From Chionoecetes opilio (lineage: Eukaryota; Arthropoda; Malacostraca; Decapoda; Majidae), in NCBI GenBank assembly GCA_016584305.1, contig JACEEZ010000371.1:1-64000 (forward strand): DNA of 64,000 bases, read 5' to 3'. The translations under genes were made by a program, and so were the position numbers. Shown in pieces: positions 1 to 11,900 of the stretch (the stretch's first letter is position 1; each line of letters starts with the position of its first letter). Under the pieces are notes generated by a model, which was not told the origin of the DNA, searched no databases, and was given only the letters and a program-made list of their open reading frames with translations.

Positions 1-3000
1 ATATTATTTCCCAAGAATAGTCCTGCTCATGCAGGACCTCGGCATAGCTCTAAAAAGCCTGCGGGGACACCACCGTAAGCATCAGACACCTGGCTGGCGG
101 GGCTTACGGGTGCTGGGAGGTAGCATGCTCACCTTCAGCTTGAGCGGGCGTTCTACTCAGGCTGCCTATACTTCGTCGAGGGCGTTCAGCACTGTACTTG
201 TTGTTACGGGTATGTAAGGCACTGGGCTTGGTGCCGCATGACTTGCCCCAACGTACAACCCAAACGGTGGGCACCTTGATCCAGATGGAGGAGCCACAAG
301 CTTCCGTCCCGCCCGCCACGCCTCCATACGCACTTAAGGAGGACAACGTGGACCATCTAGACTCTAGAGCGTTGGTTCCTGGAACATTTCGGGCATACGG
401 CATTTGCTGTGGATCGTGCAACCTCTGCCTGAGATGAGGAGGCCGTCTCACCACACCCACCTGCACCCCGACGCCCGGCCTCATGCCGTGCACTCCCCAG
501 CATCCAGTCACCTCACCACTTCTTCGACGAGGTACATAAGCAACTCCAGGAGGACGTCAGGAGGGGCATCGTAGGGTGGTCGTCCCCAAAAAGGACGGGC
601 GGCCGCGCAGGACGGTAGACTTCAGCAGCTCAACCAGCAAGCCTGCGGAAACTCACCACACCCGCCCCCCATTTGACACAATCACCAGTGTGCCCAAAGC
701 TACTTCCCAAAAACAGTCGCGGACGCCTACTCTGGGTACCACCAGATCCCCCTGGACGAGGAGAGCAGGAAGCTAACGATTTTCATCACCCCCGGGGGTC
801 GTTTCCGCTACCTATCTACCTACCTACCCACCCATGGGGCACGCGCAGCGCAAGATGCTTTCACCAAGCGGTTCAATGACGAAAATACGGGCTTTCCCTC
901 GGAAGCTGAAAGGGTGCAGACGACACATTGCTTTACGCCCAGTATTGCTGACGCATTCTGGCACACCTACCGGTTCCTGTGTACGTGTGCCAAAAAGGGA
1001 TCACGCTACGCCCGGACAAGTTTCGTGTTTTTTGTTGTTGTTTTTTACATCGCAAAGGACTGGAAAAGGGGCACAACAAAAATGGGTAACACAAAGCCGC
1101 TTAGTTGCCAGTCCCTATAAAGAAGAACAGTAGAGAATAAAATAAAAAGAGGGTGAGCCAATTTAGTCGGGAGGTGTCTTGTTATCTTCTTTGAAAAGAT
1201 TTAAGTCATAGAAAAGTGGAAAAATAGAAGTTTCTGCAGAGGAATGTGTTGTTTGGGGGTTACCTGCTCGGCTGGGAGGATTACCGCCCCAGCCAGGCCC
1301 TCCTGTGCAGTATCACGAAGTTTCAGATGCCTCCTCGCCCTTCTTTGACGGACATCAGGTCATGGTTTGGGCTGGTAAACCAGGTAGCCCGTTTTTCAGC
1401 ACTGCCCCCTCATGGAGCCATCAGGAGCTGTTGAAGAAACCATCAGGCAAGGTAGTTTACGGGACGGGCCAGTTAAGAATCATTTTCAAAACAACGAAGG
1501 AAACCATCGGAGGCTCGCGGCGGAGGGCCTCCAGTACTATGACATCACACGGCTGACGGGCAGTGTTCACAGACTAAAAGCAGGCTGGGCATCAGCTTTG
1601 TCATCATGCAGCAATACTGCCAGGCGTGTCACCGCAGACTCCATTGTGTTGCAAGGGCGGGTGGAAGTTGGCGCTGTGTGGCAGCCGCACCTGACGTCGG
1701 CCAGTGCAGCACTACTCGACGCTGGAGGGCGAGGCCCTTTGCCATCACTGGTGTTTGAGGAAGGCACGGCTGTTCTCCTCGGCTGCCCAAGCCTCACGTT
1801 CGTCACGGATCACCGCGCACTCACTAAAATCTTCCAGGATAAGGAGCTGAAGGGTATCTCCAACCCTCGCATCCTCAATCTGAAGGAGGGAAAAACCTCA
1901 TGTTTCTCCTTCCGCGTGAAGTACTTGAAAGGAGCGGCAAACGGCCCCAGCAGATGCACTTCACGATACCCTGTGCTGCGTGGTGAGCCTGACAAAACTG
2001 ATCTGGCAGACGATGAGATCACATGCGCAAGGGTAGTAGCAGCCACGGCCTTGCCCTGGAGAATGAGGAAGGAGTCATTGTGGACCCCCGCAAGGTGGAG
2101 AAGGAGGCCTGTCGGGATGAGGGGTTTCAGGCCTCTCCATGCACGTGTTTCCGCTGGGGAGTGGGCTACCCAGAAAAGGGTGGGGAACTGCTACCGCTAC
2201 GCCCGTACTACCCGGGTGAGGTGGTATCTGTCATGCCATGGGGACATCGTGATGTACGCAACCAAGGAGGGGCACCTGCGTGTTGTCATCCCCGCGGCCC
2301 TGTGGCGTGGGGGTTCTAGCCAACCTCCCCTCAGGCCACCAGGGCAGGGACTCCATGCTGCGCAGTGCCCGCATGGGTGAGCAATGGAGCATATCCCGCA
2401 ATCCATATATTGGCCGGGCATCAACGCTGAGGTCGAACAGAAACGATGGCAGTGCCGAGTATGCAAGGGTCACCGCCCCGTCGTCCCCCGCGGAGCCCCT
2501 ACTGCCCACATCGTCACCCAAGTACCCCTTCCAACAAAGGGGGGTGGTGGACCCGTTCCAGCTAGCCGGGCAGGGTATGCAGCCTATGCAGAAGGCTAAC
2601 TGGTTGGCTGGAGGTGGAGCACCTGCCCACAAGCTCTACCCGCACCAGGCTCATATCTACTTCAGATATGAGCCTCCTTTATGAGGAAACCAGGACTTTT
2701 CCCCTCTGCATGGTGTGTGAGCTGCGTGTCTCGTCTGCTCACTACCCCAAAATCCAAAGGGCGCGCCGAGGCTGCTGTCAAATTTAGCCACGAGGCTCCT
2801 GAGAGGTAACACACCGGCCATGGGGGGTCCCTTGATTCTGACGCAGCTGCTATAGCCATCCTCCCGTACCTTTAAAACCCCACTGCAAGACACGGGTATC
2901 TTTCCCCCGCCCAGCTGCTAATGGGGCGGCAGCTGAGAAACTCTGTGTCCGCCGCCATTTTGAGCACTAAACCCTGTTAGCGTGGGGTGGGCGAGGATGC

Positions 3001-3340
3001 TGCGGGATCGTGAGCGGGCCATGGCGCGCACTGGGGCCTATATGGTCAGCGAGGTTCAACAGGACGGCTCACGAACCTAACCCCCCTCACCCGGGCCAAC
3101 AGGTCCGGGTTTCAGAACCAGGAGGAAGGAAGGTGGGACCGCGTCGGCACTGTGGTTGACGCCCGGTCCGAGGCAGTACCTGGTACGGCTACACGGCAGA
3201 GGGCGAGCATCACTCAGGAACCGGCGACATCTCCGGAATATCGGGTTTTGACGCGAGGCAGTCGGCAACTCCAGGAAGAGAGGATGCTGCCCAGGGTTCA
3301 GAGCTGAAGGCATCTGGGGTGAGGGGCCTCCATTGACCAC
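1..3340 (+). pseudogene. Decayed Ty3/gypsy retrotransposon pol (reverse transcriptase, RNase H, integrase)
   Basis: This is pol of a Ty3/gypsy LTR retrotransposon, which copies the element RNA into DNA and integrates it. Domains are in the expected order but in shifting frames. A pre-RT segment starts near 514 (HHFFDEVHKQLQEDV) and runs into VVPKKDGRPRRTVDF near 580. RT motif A, DAYSGYHQIPLD, is near 724-760, and a motif C relic, ADDTLLYAQY, is near 920-950. RNase H follows at about 1540-1970, with TDHRALTKIFQDKELKG and KYLKGAANG. The integrase zinc-binding segment (CRVCKGH near 2455) leads into VVDPFQLAGQGYAAYA near 2545. A GRAEAAVKFS segment near 2765 probably carries the catalytic Glu. The C-terminal segment includes SPAQLLMGRQLRN near 2905 and YLVRLHGRGRASLRNRR near 3175. 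The element is cut off by the window start, so its 5' LTR and gag are not seen. Many frameshifts and stops make it non-functional as read. Confidence 0.88.
1026..1230. mobile_element. About 200-bp insertion inside the gypsy pol gene
   Basis: The pol reading breaks at GITLRPDKF (about 1026) and resumes at GYLLGWEDYRPS (about 1258). The extra DNA is bracketed by a repeated AAGTTTC (about 1018-1026 and 1228-1235), consistent with a 7-bp target-site duplication. The insert begins with a T-rich stretch containing TTGTTGTTG, which could be the tail of a SINE in reverse orientation. I do not recognise its family. Confidence 0.5.
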
Positions 3341-3727
3341 CAACCTCCGGCCAGATCGCAGCGCACGAGACTCCTCCTAAGCACCTCGCGGACTATATAC
3401 CCCTTGGGTCATCTTACTGTTATTGCAGTTTGTACCCTCCTTCACATGTTTGTCTGTATTTTTGTACTTCGGGGTTTCACTGCAATGGAGGGGATGCTGG
3501 GGTGTTAACGAGCGGGTTGGGTTGTTAGCCGCAGGGCTTATAATAGCTTTACACCGGCACCACCGGGACCCGGGTTTAGGCAGATCAGCCGTGACCACCA
3601 AACTGTTAAGACACGAACTGTACTTCTGTTCAATCCCAAATAAACCTGCAGTGGCTGCCCACCTGTCTACTTCACCTCCACTAGTCATCAAATAGAAAAT
3701 CATACTAATACTAATCAATCAATTATT
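3341..3727. other. Non-coding tail of the gypsy element, possibly its 3' LTR
   Basis: No coding similarity is visible after the integrase C-terminus. An AATAAA lies at 3639-3644, followed by a pyrimidine-rich stretch, which fits a poly(A) region within an LTR. No second LTR is available for comparison because the 5' end lies outside the window, so the LTR call is inference. The segment ends where the minus-strand LINE begins. Confidence 0.35.
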
Positions 3728-5545
3728 GGGGGCATACGCCAGGGGACGCGTCGCCCACCCTGCGACGCCCCCCCCGGGGGTCACCACGTGCAAGTCCCCA
3801 TGCAGGCTCCCTTCTCATACCAAGCAACTCTTAACAGGAAACATCAACTTGCCCCAGCCACGAGCCTTGTGGGCCCCCCTTGGCCTCCTCCACGCCGGAT
3901 TGTCTCTTATAGATACAACCCGGTGGGAAAGATTAGTTTCAGGGAAGCGTGCCAAATGCCTATATATCCGATGCTGGCGCTGACGGGCTATGCATGTAAT
4001 AGGACTCGATTCAGTCTCACGATGCAATCGCTGATTTGACACGTAATCATCCCAGCGATACCCCATGATTCTGTGAAGACACTTATTACCAAAGGCATCG
4101 ATTCGCCTCTTCAAGTCGCTATTTAGTGTCCATGTCTCACATCCATAGAGTAAGACAGGGATCACAAGCGACCTTACGAGCTGTATCTTTGTCCTTCTCC
4201 CACAAGTACCGACAGCATTAAATACTCGTGCTGAGCGAGTCCAAAACCCACTGTGGGCTATGGTAATCTGCCGTAAGACTTCTTGACGTGATCCGCCGTC
4301 GTTATGGGCTGCGCTACTTCTAGACTGCGAAGGTATCTATAACTTTCCAAGATCTCAATGTCTTCGCCGCACGCATGAACAGACTGTACTGTTTCATCTA
4401 GTAATCCTCCAAACACCTGGACCTTAGTCTTGAGCCAGGAGACCTGAAGTCCTAAACACTTTGCCTCTTCGTGCAGCGGCTTGAGAGCCATCACTATAAC
4501 CTCCAGCGACTCAGCAAAGATTACTGCAACATCGGTAAAATCAGATCAGCTATGTTGGTATTACGATGGATGCTCCACAATCACATTGATCTACGTACAA
4601 GTTTGCCTATTACCCAGTCCATACAAACTGTTGAAAAGTGATGGGGCATGGACGCACCCTTGCCTCACTCCTGTATTCACAGGAAAAAAGCTGGATTCAC
4701 CTCCCCACACTTTACAACAATCTCAGCCCCAGAGTATAGGCCTGTCATCAGACCAATAGTCCTTGCAGGAATCCCGCGAAGTCGCAGACGATCCCAGAGT
4801 GACTCATGATGCACTGAGTCAAACGCCTTCTTGAGATCAACAATGGCTGCAAGCTTCCCATGACAAAATTCCCGTCGGCGTTCCACCTGGACACGAAGTG
4901 CTAGGATACGGTCCGTTGTTGACTTACCAGTTGTGAACCTAGACTGCTGAGGTCTCTGATGCTTCAGCAGATGACTGCGGATCCGTGTCAGCAATAGATG
5001 GGCAAACATTTTGCCTGGCTAGCTATGCAGTGTAATACCACGGTAATTGTTGTAGTCCTGACGGTCCCCTTCCCTTTCCAGATAGGGAAGACCAACCCAC
5101 TTTTCCAGTCAGGAGGAATGGTACCTGATTGCCACACGGCAGTAGATCCTCATATCCTCACGTAGTATCCCACAGCTTCTTCAGGGCTCGGTAGGCGAGT
5201 CGGAGGTCATTAGTGTTCAAAGGGCCCCTTTGACTTCCTCAGCGAGACACCGACATACCCCATCTTGTCTCTCCCCAGGAAGTTCTAGTTCTGCCTGACA
5301 GAGCCCTGTACTGGTCCTGGTTCCCAGCAAGCTTGGCTGCGCGACTCTCCTCGATATTCTCCATCGTCTCCGTCAAGAAGAAAACCCGCCTTGACCTTGG
5401 ACGCTCCTAATACACTCGAATCCTTGGCAGCCTAGAGAGTTTCACGTTTGAAGGTATCCCACCGTTCTACGTGATCCTCGAGGGCACCGAGCACATTGAA
5501 CCGATTTGCTGAGTGACACTGCATACTCATGGGCACATATCAAAT
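3728..5545 (-). pseudogene. RTE-like non-LTR retrotransposon: reverse transcriptase and C-terminal domain
   Basis: This is the reverse transcriptase of an endonuclease-type LINE, read on the minus strand. From 5' to 3' the frame fragments are: a pre-RT segment at about 5150-5080 (SGTIPPDWK-like); QDYNNYRGITL near 5070-5035; an RT block at 5009-4680 holding VDLKKAFDSVHHESLWDRLR with the motif A aspartate; a damaged FADD-type motif C near 4545-4510 that reads FTDVAVIFAES (one Asp codon lost); WLKTKVQVFGGLLDE near 4440; and a C-terminal LLYGCETWTL...KRRIDAFGNKCL block at 4165-3830. The LLYGCETW block and the compact layout suggest an RTE-type element, but I cannot place the clade firmly. It belongs with the endonuclease fragment at 6642-6990; the two are parted by an inserted MITE. 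Frameshifts and stops mean no functional protein as read. Confidence 0.85.
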
Positions 5546-5748
5546 CCTTAGTTCTCAAGATGAAACACAGTATGGTTACCTCTTGAGATTCTTCTGGACT
5601 TGACATGAAGCTGAAATGTTTGCAACAAGTCTGTGATCAGTTGCAAAGAACGCAGCACCCCGGAAAACCTGCAGTTCTGGAGGATCCTCCAACGAGTACT
5701 AACGAGGATGTGGTCGAATCTCATTAGCCACCCCTCCGGCATTAAATA

Positions 5749-6641
5749 CAGGGAGGTCCCGAAGATACGAGCAGTTAGGTTCCTCCTGGCATACTCGTAA
5801 AGCGAAATCTCGTATAGCGAAATACATAACTAATGGTAAAATATAGGTTTGGTTCCAGGACCCTATCAAAGGACATGTTTTCAAGCTAAAATAAACTATA
5901 CCAAACACAACAAACACAACAGCGTCTATATTACCCACACTGTACTACCTATTCTGTAGAAAAAGCATTCTGAAAGAGAAAATAGCACACAAAATAAACA
6001 CACCTTCACATTAATTAGACATAAAACATGCATAACAAGCAAAAAGACGTTGTACTGTAGGGGATGCCGCGTGATACAAGAGAGGGTAGTGTAGCGGTCC
6101 CAAGGTTGGGGCCCCACACCTGGCTAATTACCCCTAAAGGTCAGGCCGCCCCATATGCTTAATTACCCTTCAGGTCAAGCCTTGCTAGGAGTGACCTGAA
6201 TGGGGTCAACCAAATCCCCATTTGTCCAGCCCGGCCGGGAGTCCTGTATTCAGGCAATTACCTACCTACCACGACAGAGGCAACACATCACTCCTCTTCC
6301 TGTGTTTCTCGTGGCATCACTCCGCTGTACTACCTACATTCCCGCCGTAATAAACTTGTGTGTGAAGGCTGTGTTAGGTAGGTAAGGGACAAGGGAGGGG
6401 TGCGCAGACCTCTTCCACTGCCACATACTCGTCTCTGTGCATCTGAATCATTGTACATCATCATACAGCCCAGTTTGCATACGTGGTAGGGCGCACATTT
6501 GAACTTGGTAATTTACTCACCCAGTTTGAATGTTTTAGCTTTGGATTTTCGATTTTCGTATATTAAAATAGACCCTAATTCACTCAGCTCGTATCATTGA
6601 TTTCTCGTATACCGAAATGCTCGTATAACGGGACCTCCCTG
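5749..6641. mobile_element. Pogo/Tigger-type MITE inserted in the LINE
   Basis: The element is 893 bp and starts CAGGGAGGTCCCG at 5749. It ends CGGGACCTCCCTG at 6641, and the inverted similarity continues inward (TACGAGCA, CGAAAT, CTCGTATA motifs). The left flank is TA; the right flank reads TT or TA after one mismatch, fitting a TA target. The WTW(Y)SN coding context of the LINE is split exactly at this point. No transposase is visible inside, so it would depend on an enzyme made elsewhere. Assignment to the Tc1/mariner superfamily, pogo clade, rests on the TIR style and the TA target. Confidence 0.75.
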
Positions 6642-6990
6642 AACTATGTCCAACGGTGCAGCTCTGGTTTTGATACCAAGAACCTGCAATTTACTCAACC
6701 TTCAATCCTCCTTTAGAAGGAAAGAACTGTTAATGTTCCTGGTACCGGAGCCATGGGGACCAAAGCATAACTCATAGCCATCTCTCACAGTCCCAAAGTA
6801 GTAGCATTGAAGTCCCCCAAGACAATGGAGTGTGTCCTTAGGAGGAGACTGGTTTTATTAAGAGTCGAGTTTAGCGTAGAACATCTCCTTTCTTCAGTTT
6901 CACACACCTCGGTGGGAAAACGTACACTGCAACAATACTAATATAATGCTTAGCTGATAGTAATATAAAAATAATAGTTTGATGGCTTTT
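6642..6990 (-). pseudogene. RTE-like LINE: apurinic/apyrimidinic-type endonuclease fragment
   Basis: On the minus strand this encodes part of the endonuclease of the LINE whose RT lies at 3728-5545. Readable pieces are IVAVYVFPPRCVKLKK (from AVYAPTE...), a GDFNATT core near 6815 with one frameshift, and RDGYELCFGPHGSG near 6750. The reading leads into ...ELHRWT at the MITE junction and resumes on the other side of the MITE. The N-terminal part of the endonuclease is missing upstream of about 6990, so this copy is truncated as well as split. The family nicks target DNA to prime reverse transcription. Confidence 0.75.
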
Positions 6991-7689
6991 ATTGCTATAC
7001 CAATAATAATGCAATACTAAGGCTGCGTTTATACCAAGCGAAACCGATTCAATAAATTCATGAAGAATCATTTGACTCGAGTCATTTTGAATCATCACCG
7101 TTCACCCCCGGCCCGAGTCAGAATCAAAAGCCTGTACCCCGGCTGCCTTTGAGAAGCCCTGGACGAAGACGCTCTCGCTGAATTAGCCGTGTTGCTGTGG
7201 CTGAAGCGGTGTAGGCATAGAACCTGAAGCTGTGTGCGTGAACTTGAATATGAAAAGACTCTTATTTTGGGGGCTTTGGACATTTGTTCCCAGATTTGGT
7301 GAAAAACCCAGAAAATAATTATAATTCTTTAGGATGAGCCATAGATAACAGTAGGATGGATGTGACACTCGCCAACGAAAAGCGCGCTGGACGCTGCAAG
7401 TACTGGCCCATGGCCAGAGCAGAAGAAAGAGCCAGATTGAATGTACTGTTTAAAGAAGCCAAAGAAAAAAAACGAATTGAGAACGGAAGAGGAAAAAACT
7501 GAAATCTATTGGAGAGTTTTGGACCAAAAAAGAAGAAGTGGGTATCTACAAGAGAAAGAGTAAGAGAAGACAGTTTAAAGGAAAATGAAAAATGGATGGT
7601 TGGTATTATACACAAATATAAAGGGCTAGTGCAAAGACTACTCTATACTGGATTTGCTACTCGTGCCCCGCGCCAAAAACGGTCCAAAA
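6991..7689. other. Unassigned repeat-like DNA with a family A-like terminal motif
   Basis: I see no gene. A segment near 7369-7430 (GATGTGACACTCGCC, then GCGCGCTGG and CTGGCCCATGGCCAG) resembles the GC-rich ends of the family A palindromes at 27,815 and 28,715. This may therefore be an outer end of the neighbouring copy, with further DNA in between. An AGAATCATTTGACTCGAGTC inverted motif lies near 7063-7092. Short open frames here have no recognisable content. Confidence 0.35.
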
Positions 7690-8950
7690 CATGACCAGTG
7701 GAGGCCAGTTTTGCGATTCCTTACATTTCCGAACACACCCCCATTTCCCTTCTGTGGTTTATCAGTATAAATGATATACCGTTATCTTCGTAAATGTTTG
7801 TTTTATAATATTATCAATAAAAAACAGTAAAATACACTAAAAGAAATGCCATTATGAGAGATGAAGAAATATGGGATGAAACTGTAGGGTAGTTTCAACA
7901 GTTTTCCAGATTGATGAGGTTATTTATTTAGTTAACGCTAATTTATGTATGGTTCTAATTCTTATCAGAAAACGAAATACATCAAGGAAAGTAATAAAAT
8001 TCCCCTTACGATATGTTCACTAAAATGTTTTCTCGCAAAATTTTAAATGGCGAAGAGTTTAAGTGAATATTTAATTTGCATTTTTCTTCCCCTTTTCCAA
8101 ATGGCATTCATTTAAACTCTTCCCCTTTTAATATTTTGCGAGGAAAACTTTTTAGATAAAAAACATACAATAAACGGATCTTCATTAGCTTTCCATTGAT
8201 ATCTTTCGTTTCTGAACATGAATTAAAAAACCATGCAAAATTACGTTAACTAAAAAAAAAACATATAAAATCGGATCGGCAAGAAAAAAAAGTGTTCCGA
8301 AAACTAGACTGTTTATCAGTATAAATGATACACGTATCTTCGTAATGTTTGTTCTATAATTTTATCAATAAAAAACTGAAAATACACTAAAGAAATGCCA
8401 TTATGAGACTCTAAAGAAATGCATAACTTAATAAATCACAAAACTTCCGCCTTTTAAATTTTGCGAGAAAGCATTTACATGCAACATATAAATAGAAGCG
8501 GAATTTTATTAGTTTTCCATTGATATATTCGTTTTCGAACATGAATAGAAAAAAATGCATAAATTAGCTTAACTAAATAAATAACATCACAATCGGGTTT
8601 TTTTTCAGATTGATGAGGTTATTTATTTAGTTAAGCAATTTTATTTTGGTTTCAAATTTTTTTACAGAAAACGAAATAATCAAGGGAAAGTAATAGAATC
8701 CGCTTCTATCATTGTTCATAAAAAAATGCTTTCTCACAAAATATTAAAGGCAAGATTTTTAAGTAAATATTAAGTTCATGCAATTCTTCCTCCTATAAGG
8801 GCATTTCTTTGTGTTTTACATTTTTTTATTTGATAATATTATAGAAAAAAACATTTACAAAGATAACGGACATCTTTAACGATAAACCACAGGAAGGGAA
8901 ATGAGAGTGATGTTCGAAAGTAAGGAATTGAAAAAATGGCCCCCACGGAA
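7690..8950. mobile_element. Palindromic MITE, family A, copy 1
   Basis: The two ends mirror each other: the left (GATTCCTTACATTTCCGAAC near 7715, TTTATCAG near 7758) matches the reverse complement of the right (GTTCGAAAGTAAGGAATTG near 8912, GATAAACCACAGGAAGGG near 8880). The interior alternates forward and reverse copies of one AT-rich module with landmarks AATGCCATTATGAG, TATTTATTTAGTTAA and GAAAACGAAAT. The same module recurs near 26.5-27.4, 27.9-28.6, 44.4 and 46.9 kb. There is no coding capacity; it is a non-autonomous element of unknown superfamily. Confidence 0.7.
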
Positions 8951-8954
8951 ATAC

Positions 8955-11900
8955 CCCAAAAATAGACAAGTCCGTATACGTAGTCTTTTGGGTAGTGTAA
9001 ACATATACAGAAGTAAACGATTACCTGAGAGCCAAGAAACCAGAAATTGGGTTTAGTAGAAAAAGAAGTGAGTGATTAGAGGGTGTCCCCGTTGGGGAGG
9101 GTCAATATAATGTAGAGGGCCCAAACAGAAACCAGAAAAAGGGAGGGGGTGTAATGGTTTAACAAGGAAGGTGTGGTGTAGGGGAAAGTGGAAAAAAAAA
9201 AAAAAGGGGAAGGTAGGGAGAGGTTTAAGGAGAGTTTGGGGATGGAAAAAAGGAAGAATAAAGACTTATACTGTATTTCGTTCCACCTAAGGGGAAATTC
9301 CCGGGGGAGAGAAAAGGGAGAGACATGATAAGAGACACAAGCTAAAGTTTAAAAAATACAAGGGAAAATGGGGAGAAAATAATTATGATGGGGGAATTTT
9401 AATGCAAAGAAGTTTGCGGGAAAAATGGTTTTACTGAAGGGGAAAATCTGGGGGGTTTGGTTTTTTTTTTGGTTTTTTTTTAAAGAAAGCATTTTGACTC
9501 AGTGGATTAAAAGAATACAAGATTCAGAGGTAGCGAAGAACCATCAAGATAATTATATTTACGAAAAAAACTGTAATTAATTTGTAAAGAAATTATCAGT
9601 GCCCACTAGGAAAGAGTGACCATGTATTATTGAATTTGAAGAAATGATAGCAAAAAAGAGGGGAGAAAAGAAGAAAACAAGAAAGGAAATCAATTATGAA
9701 AAACAGGGCTTTGACGGAAAATTTAAAAAATATTTTGGAGAGGAGATGGAGTGTTTCCAGCAAAAGGAGAATCCCGAAAAAAATGGGATGATTCTCCCAA
9801 TTTTCACAAAAGGAATAAAAAAAACGTTCCAAGAATGGTTATTAGAGAAAAAAAAAAGAATGAAAGGTTTAAAAAAAATATGAATTTGCAAGACAGAAAA
9901 GAAAAAAACTGGAATAGTTGGGGGAAAAAAAAGGGGGGATCAACTTCTGGGAGAAGTACAAAACAATAGAAATGAAAGTAAATTGAAGGGGAGAAGAAAG
10001 TAAAATATGGGGAAAAATATAAAGAAAAAGTTTTGAACGAACCAAATTTTTTATAGATATATAAATGGAAAATGAAAAACAAGGGGAAGGGGTAATAAAC
10101 TGAAGGTAGAAGGCATAGGTACGAAGATGCTTTACAAAAGGCTGAGGTATGAATAAGTGCTTTTTAGACTGTTTTTATAGAGAAAATGAATTAAAACGAA
10201 AAATATAAAGCAAAAAAAAAAAAATGGAAGACAAAAAATGTAGACTAATAAAATAAAAAGGTAATGGAAATAAAGAGTGAGAAAAGCCCCCGGGCCCAGA
10301 GGGAGTGTCAAAATTGGGATAATGAAAGAGTGCAGTAACCAACTAGCGGAAATTTACATAGGAAATTTGAATTACTAAAGAGTGCAGAGCCCCCGCTTGA
10401 TTGGAAAAGAGGAAATATTGTTCAATTCCAAAGGAGGAGACAAAAAAAGAACCATTAAATTACACCCGTATCATTAACCCCTTCCTGCTGAAAATTAAAT
10501 TAAAGGGGTACCCCCCCGTCGGCGGCTTAATTAAAATAAAAAATAATTACTGATCTATTTTTTAAAAGTGCCAAAATGAATGGGATGCTCATTCCATCCC
10601 AGAAAATCATGTTTCGTCTTGGGGGAAGGACCAGCTAAGTGAGGATTGCGTCAGAGTGCAAAAACGGGGCCGGACCGTGCCCCAGAGCCAATGAAACCAT
10701 TACTACTCAACAAAAATAAGATATTTTGGTACAAAAAATCTCCATTCATTCTTTCATCATGCATTCATTCTTTCAGTTTTTTTTTTAATCCATCAAGAAT
10801 TGTTGAATATATTTAACTATTTGCCTCCCCCTTGAAGTGGGGCGGGGAGCGTCGAAACGTGACTGTCCCCGCTTGACCTTTTTAGTCAACTAACTCACTC
10901 AAGCAAAAAAGAGGTTTATTATATCGCAACATTTGACACTGTTGCCATACAAGCCTACACAGGAAATTTCCCCCATAATTCATTGAGTGCGGAGTTTAAA
11001 TACAGAAACCCCTTATTACCGCCCAGGAACCCTTGATAGCTAGGACCGCTTTTGTCCCACCGCAGTGAAGGGGTTAACAGCGTAGTGGAAAAAAATGTTA
11101 AAAAAATTGTGAAGGACAGAGGGTTGAAATTTTTGGAAGAGACAAACACACCTCGGGTGGCCAGTTTGGTTTTTAGGGGGAGGAATTCATGTACAACGAA
11201 TTTATTAAAGTTTTTATCAAGAGTGATCGATGTATACGAAAAGAGGGGTGGGTCGATTGCATTTTTGGACCTAAAGAAGGCATTTGACATGGTACCCATA
11301 AGAGCTGCTTGGGAAGCTAGAACATGTAGGAGGTTAAAGGGTGTTTTGCTGAAGTGGATGGAAATTTTTTTGACAACGGAGATGAAATAGAAATAAAAAT
11401 CAGAAGTCAGAATGGGCGTGTGATAAGTGGATTTCCCCCAAGGATCATATTGGCCCCAGGATTTCTGGTCTTGAAAAATGATATGACAGAGGGAGTGCGT
11501 TATATGATTTTTTTTCGCGGGGGGGGGGGATGCTAAATTACTAAAAAAGTAAAAGTAAAGGGGACTGTGGGGATTTACAAAAGGATCTAGATGATTTTCA
11601 GGGGGAGTCACTAGGGAAAAATGGAGTTTAATGCTAAAAAGTGAAAAAGTGATGGAAATGGGATACAAAAAGAGACAGAGAGGAAAGTATTCATGGAAAT
11701 GAATGGTAATTATCAAAACAAAGGTCGAAAAAGATCGGGGTGGGTACGGGTAAATTTTTCACCTGAGAACATATAAACAAGATCACAGGAGATACATATC
11801 AGTTTTTGAGGGAATATAAATGGCATTCAAAACGGATGAAGAGTTATTAAGAAATTGATAACATCTTTGATTCGACCCAAGTTGGAATATTTCGGCAGGA

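Noticed and set aside
1412..2380. Open frame of 322 codons read as one protein
   Set aside because: Only its middle (TDHRALTKIFQDKELKG to KYLKGAANG) is in the true RNase H frame; both ends are out-of-frame readings of neighbouring gypsy pol domains.
10838..10872. Second hammerhead-like motif (CTTGAAGTGG ... GTCGAAACG) inside the piggyBac-like MITE
   Set aside because: The box motifs are only partly present and no closing stem could be found by eye.
10955..11716. Minus-strand open frame of 253 codons
   Set aside because: It lies antisense to the CR1-like RT and spans the MITE junction; its Phe/Ser/Leu-rich content is the shadow of A-rich LINE coding sequence.
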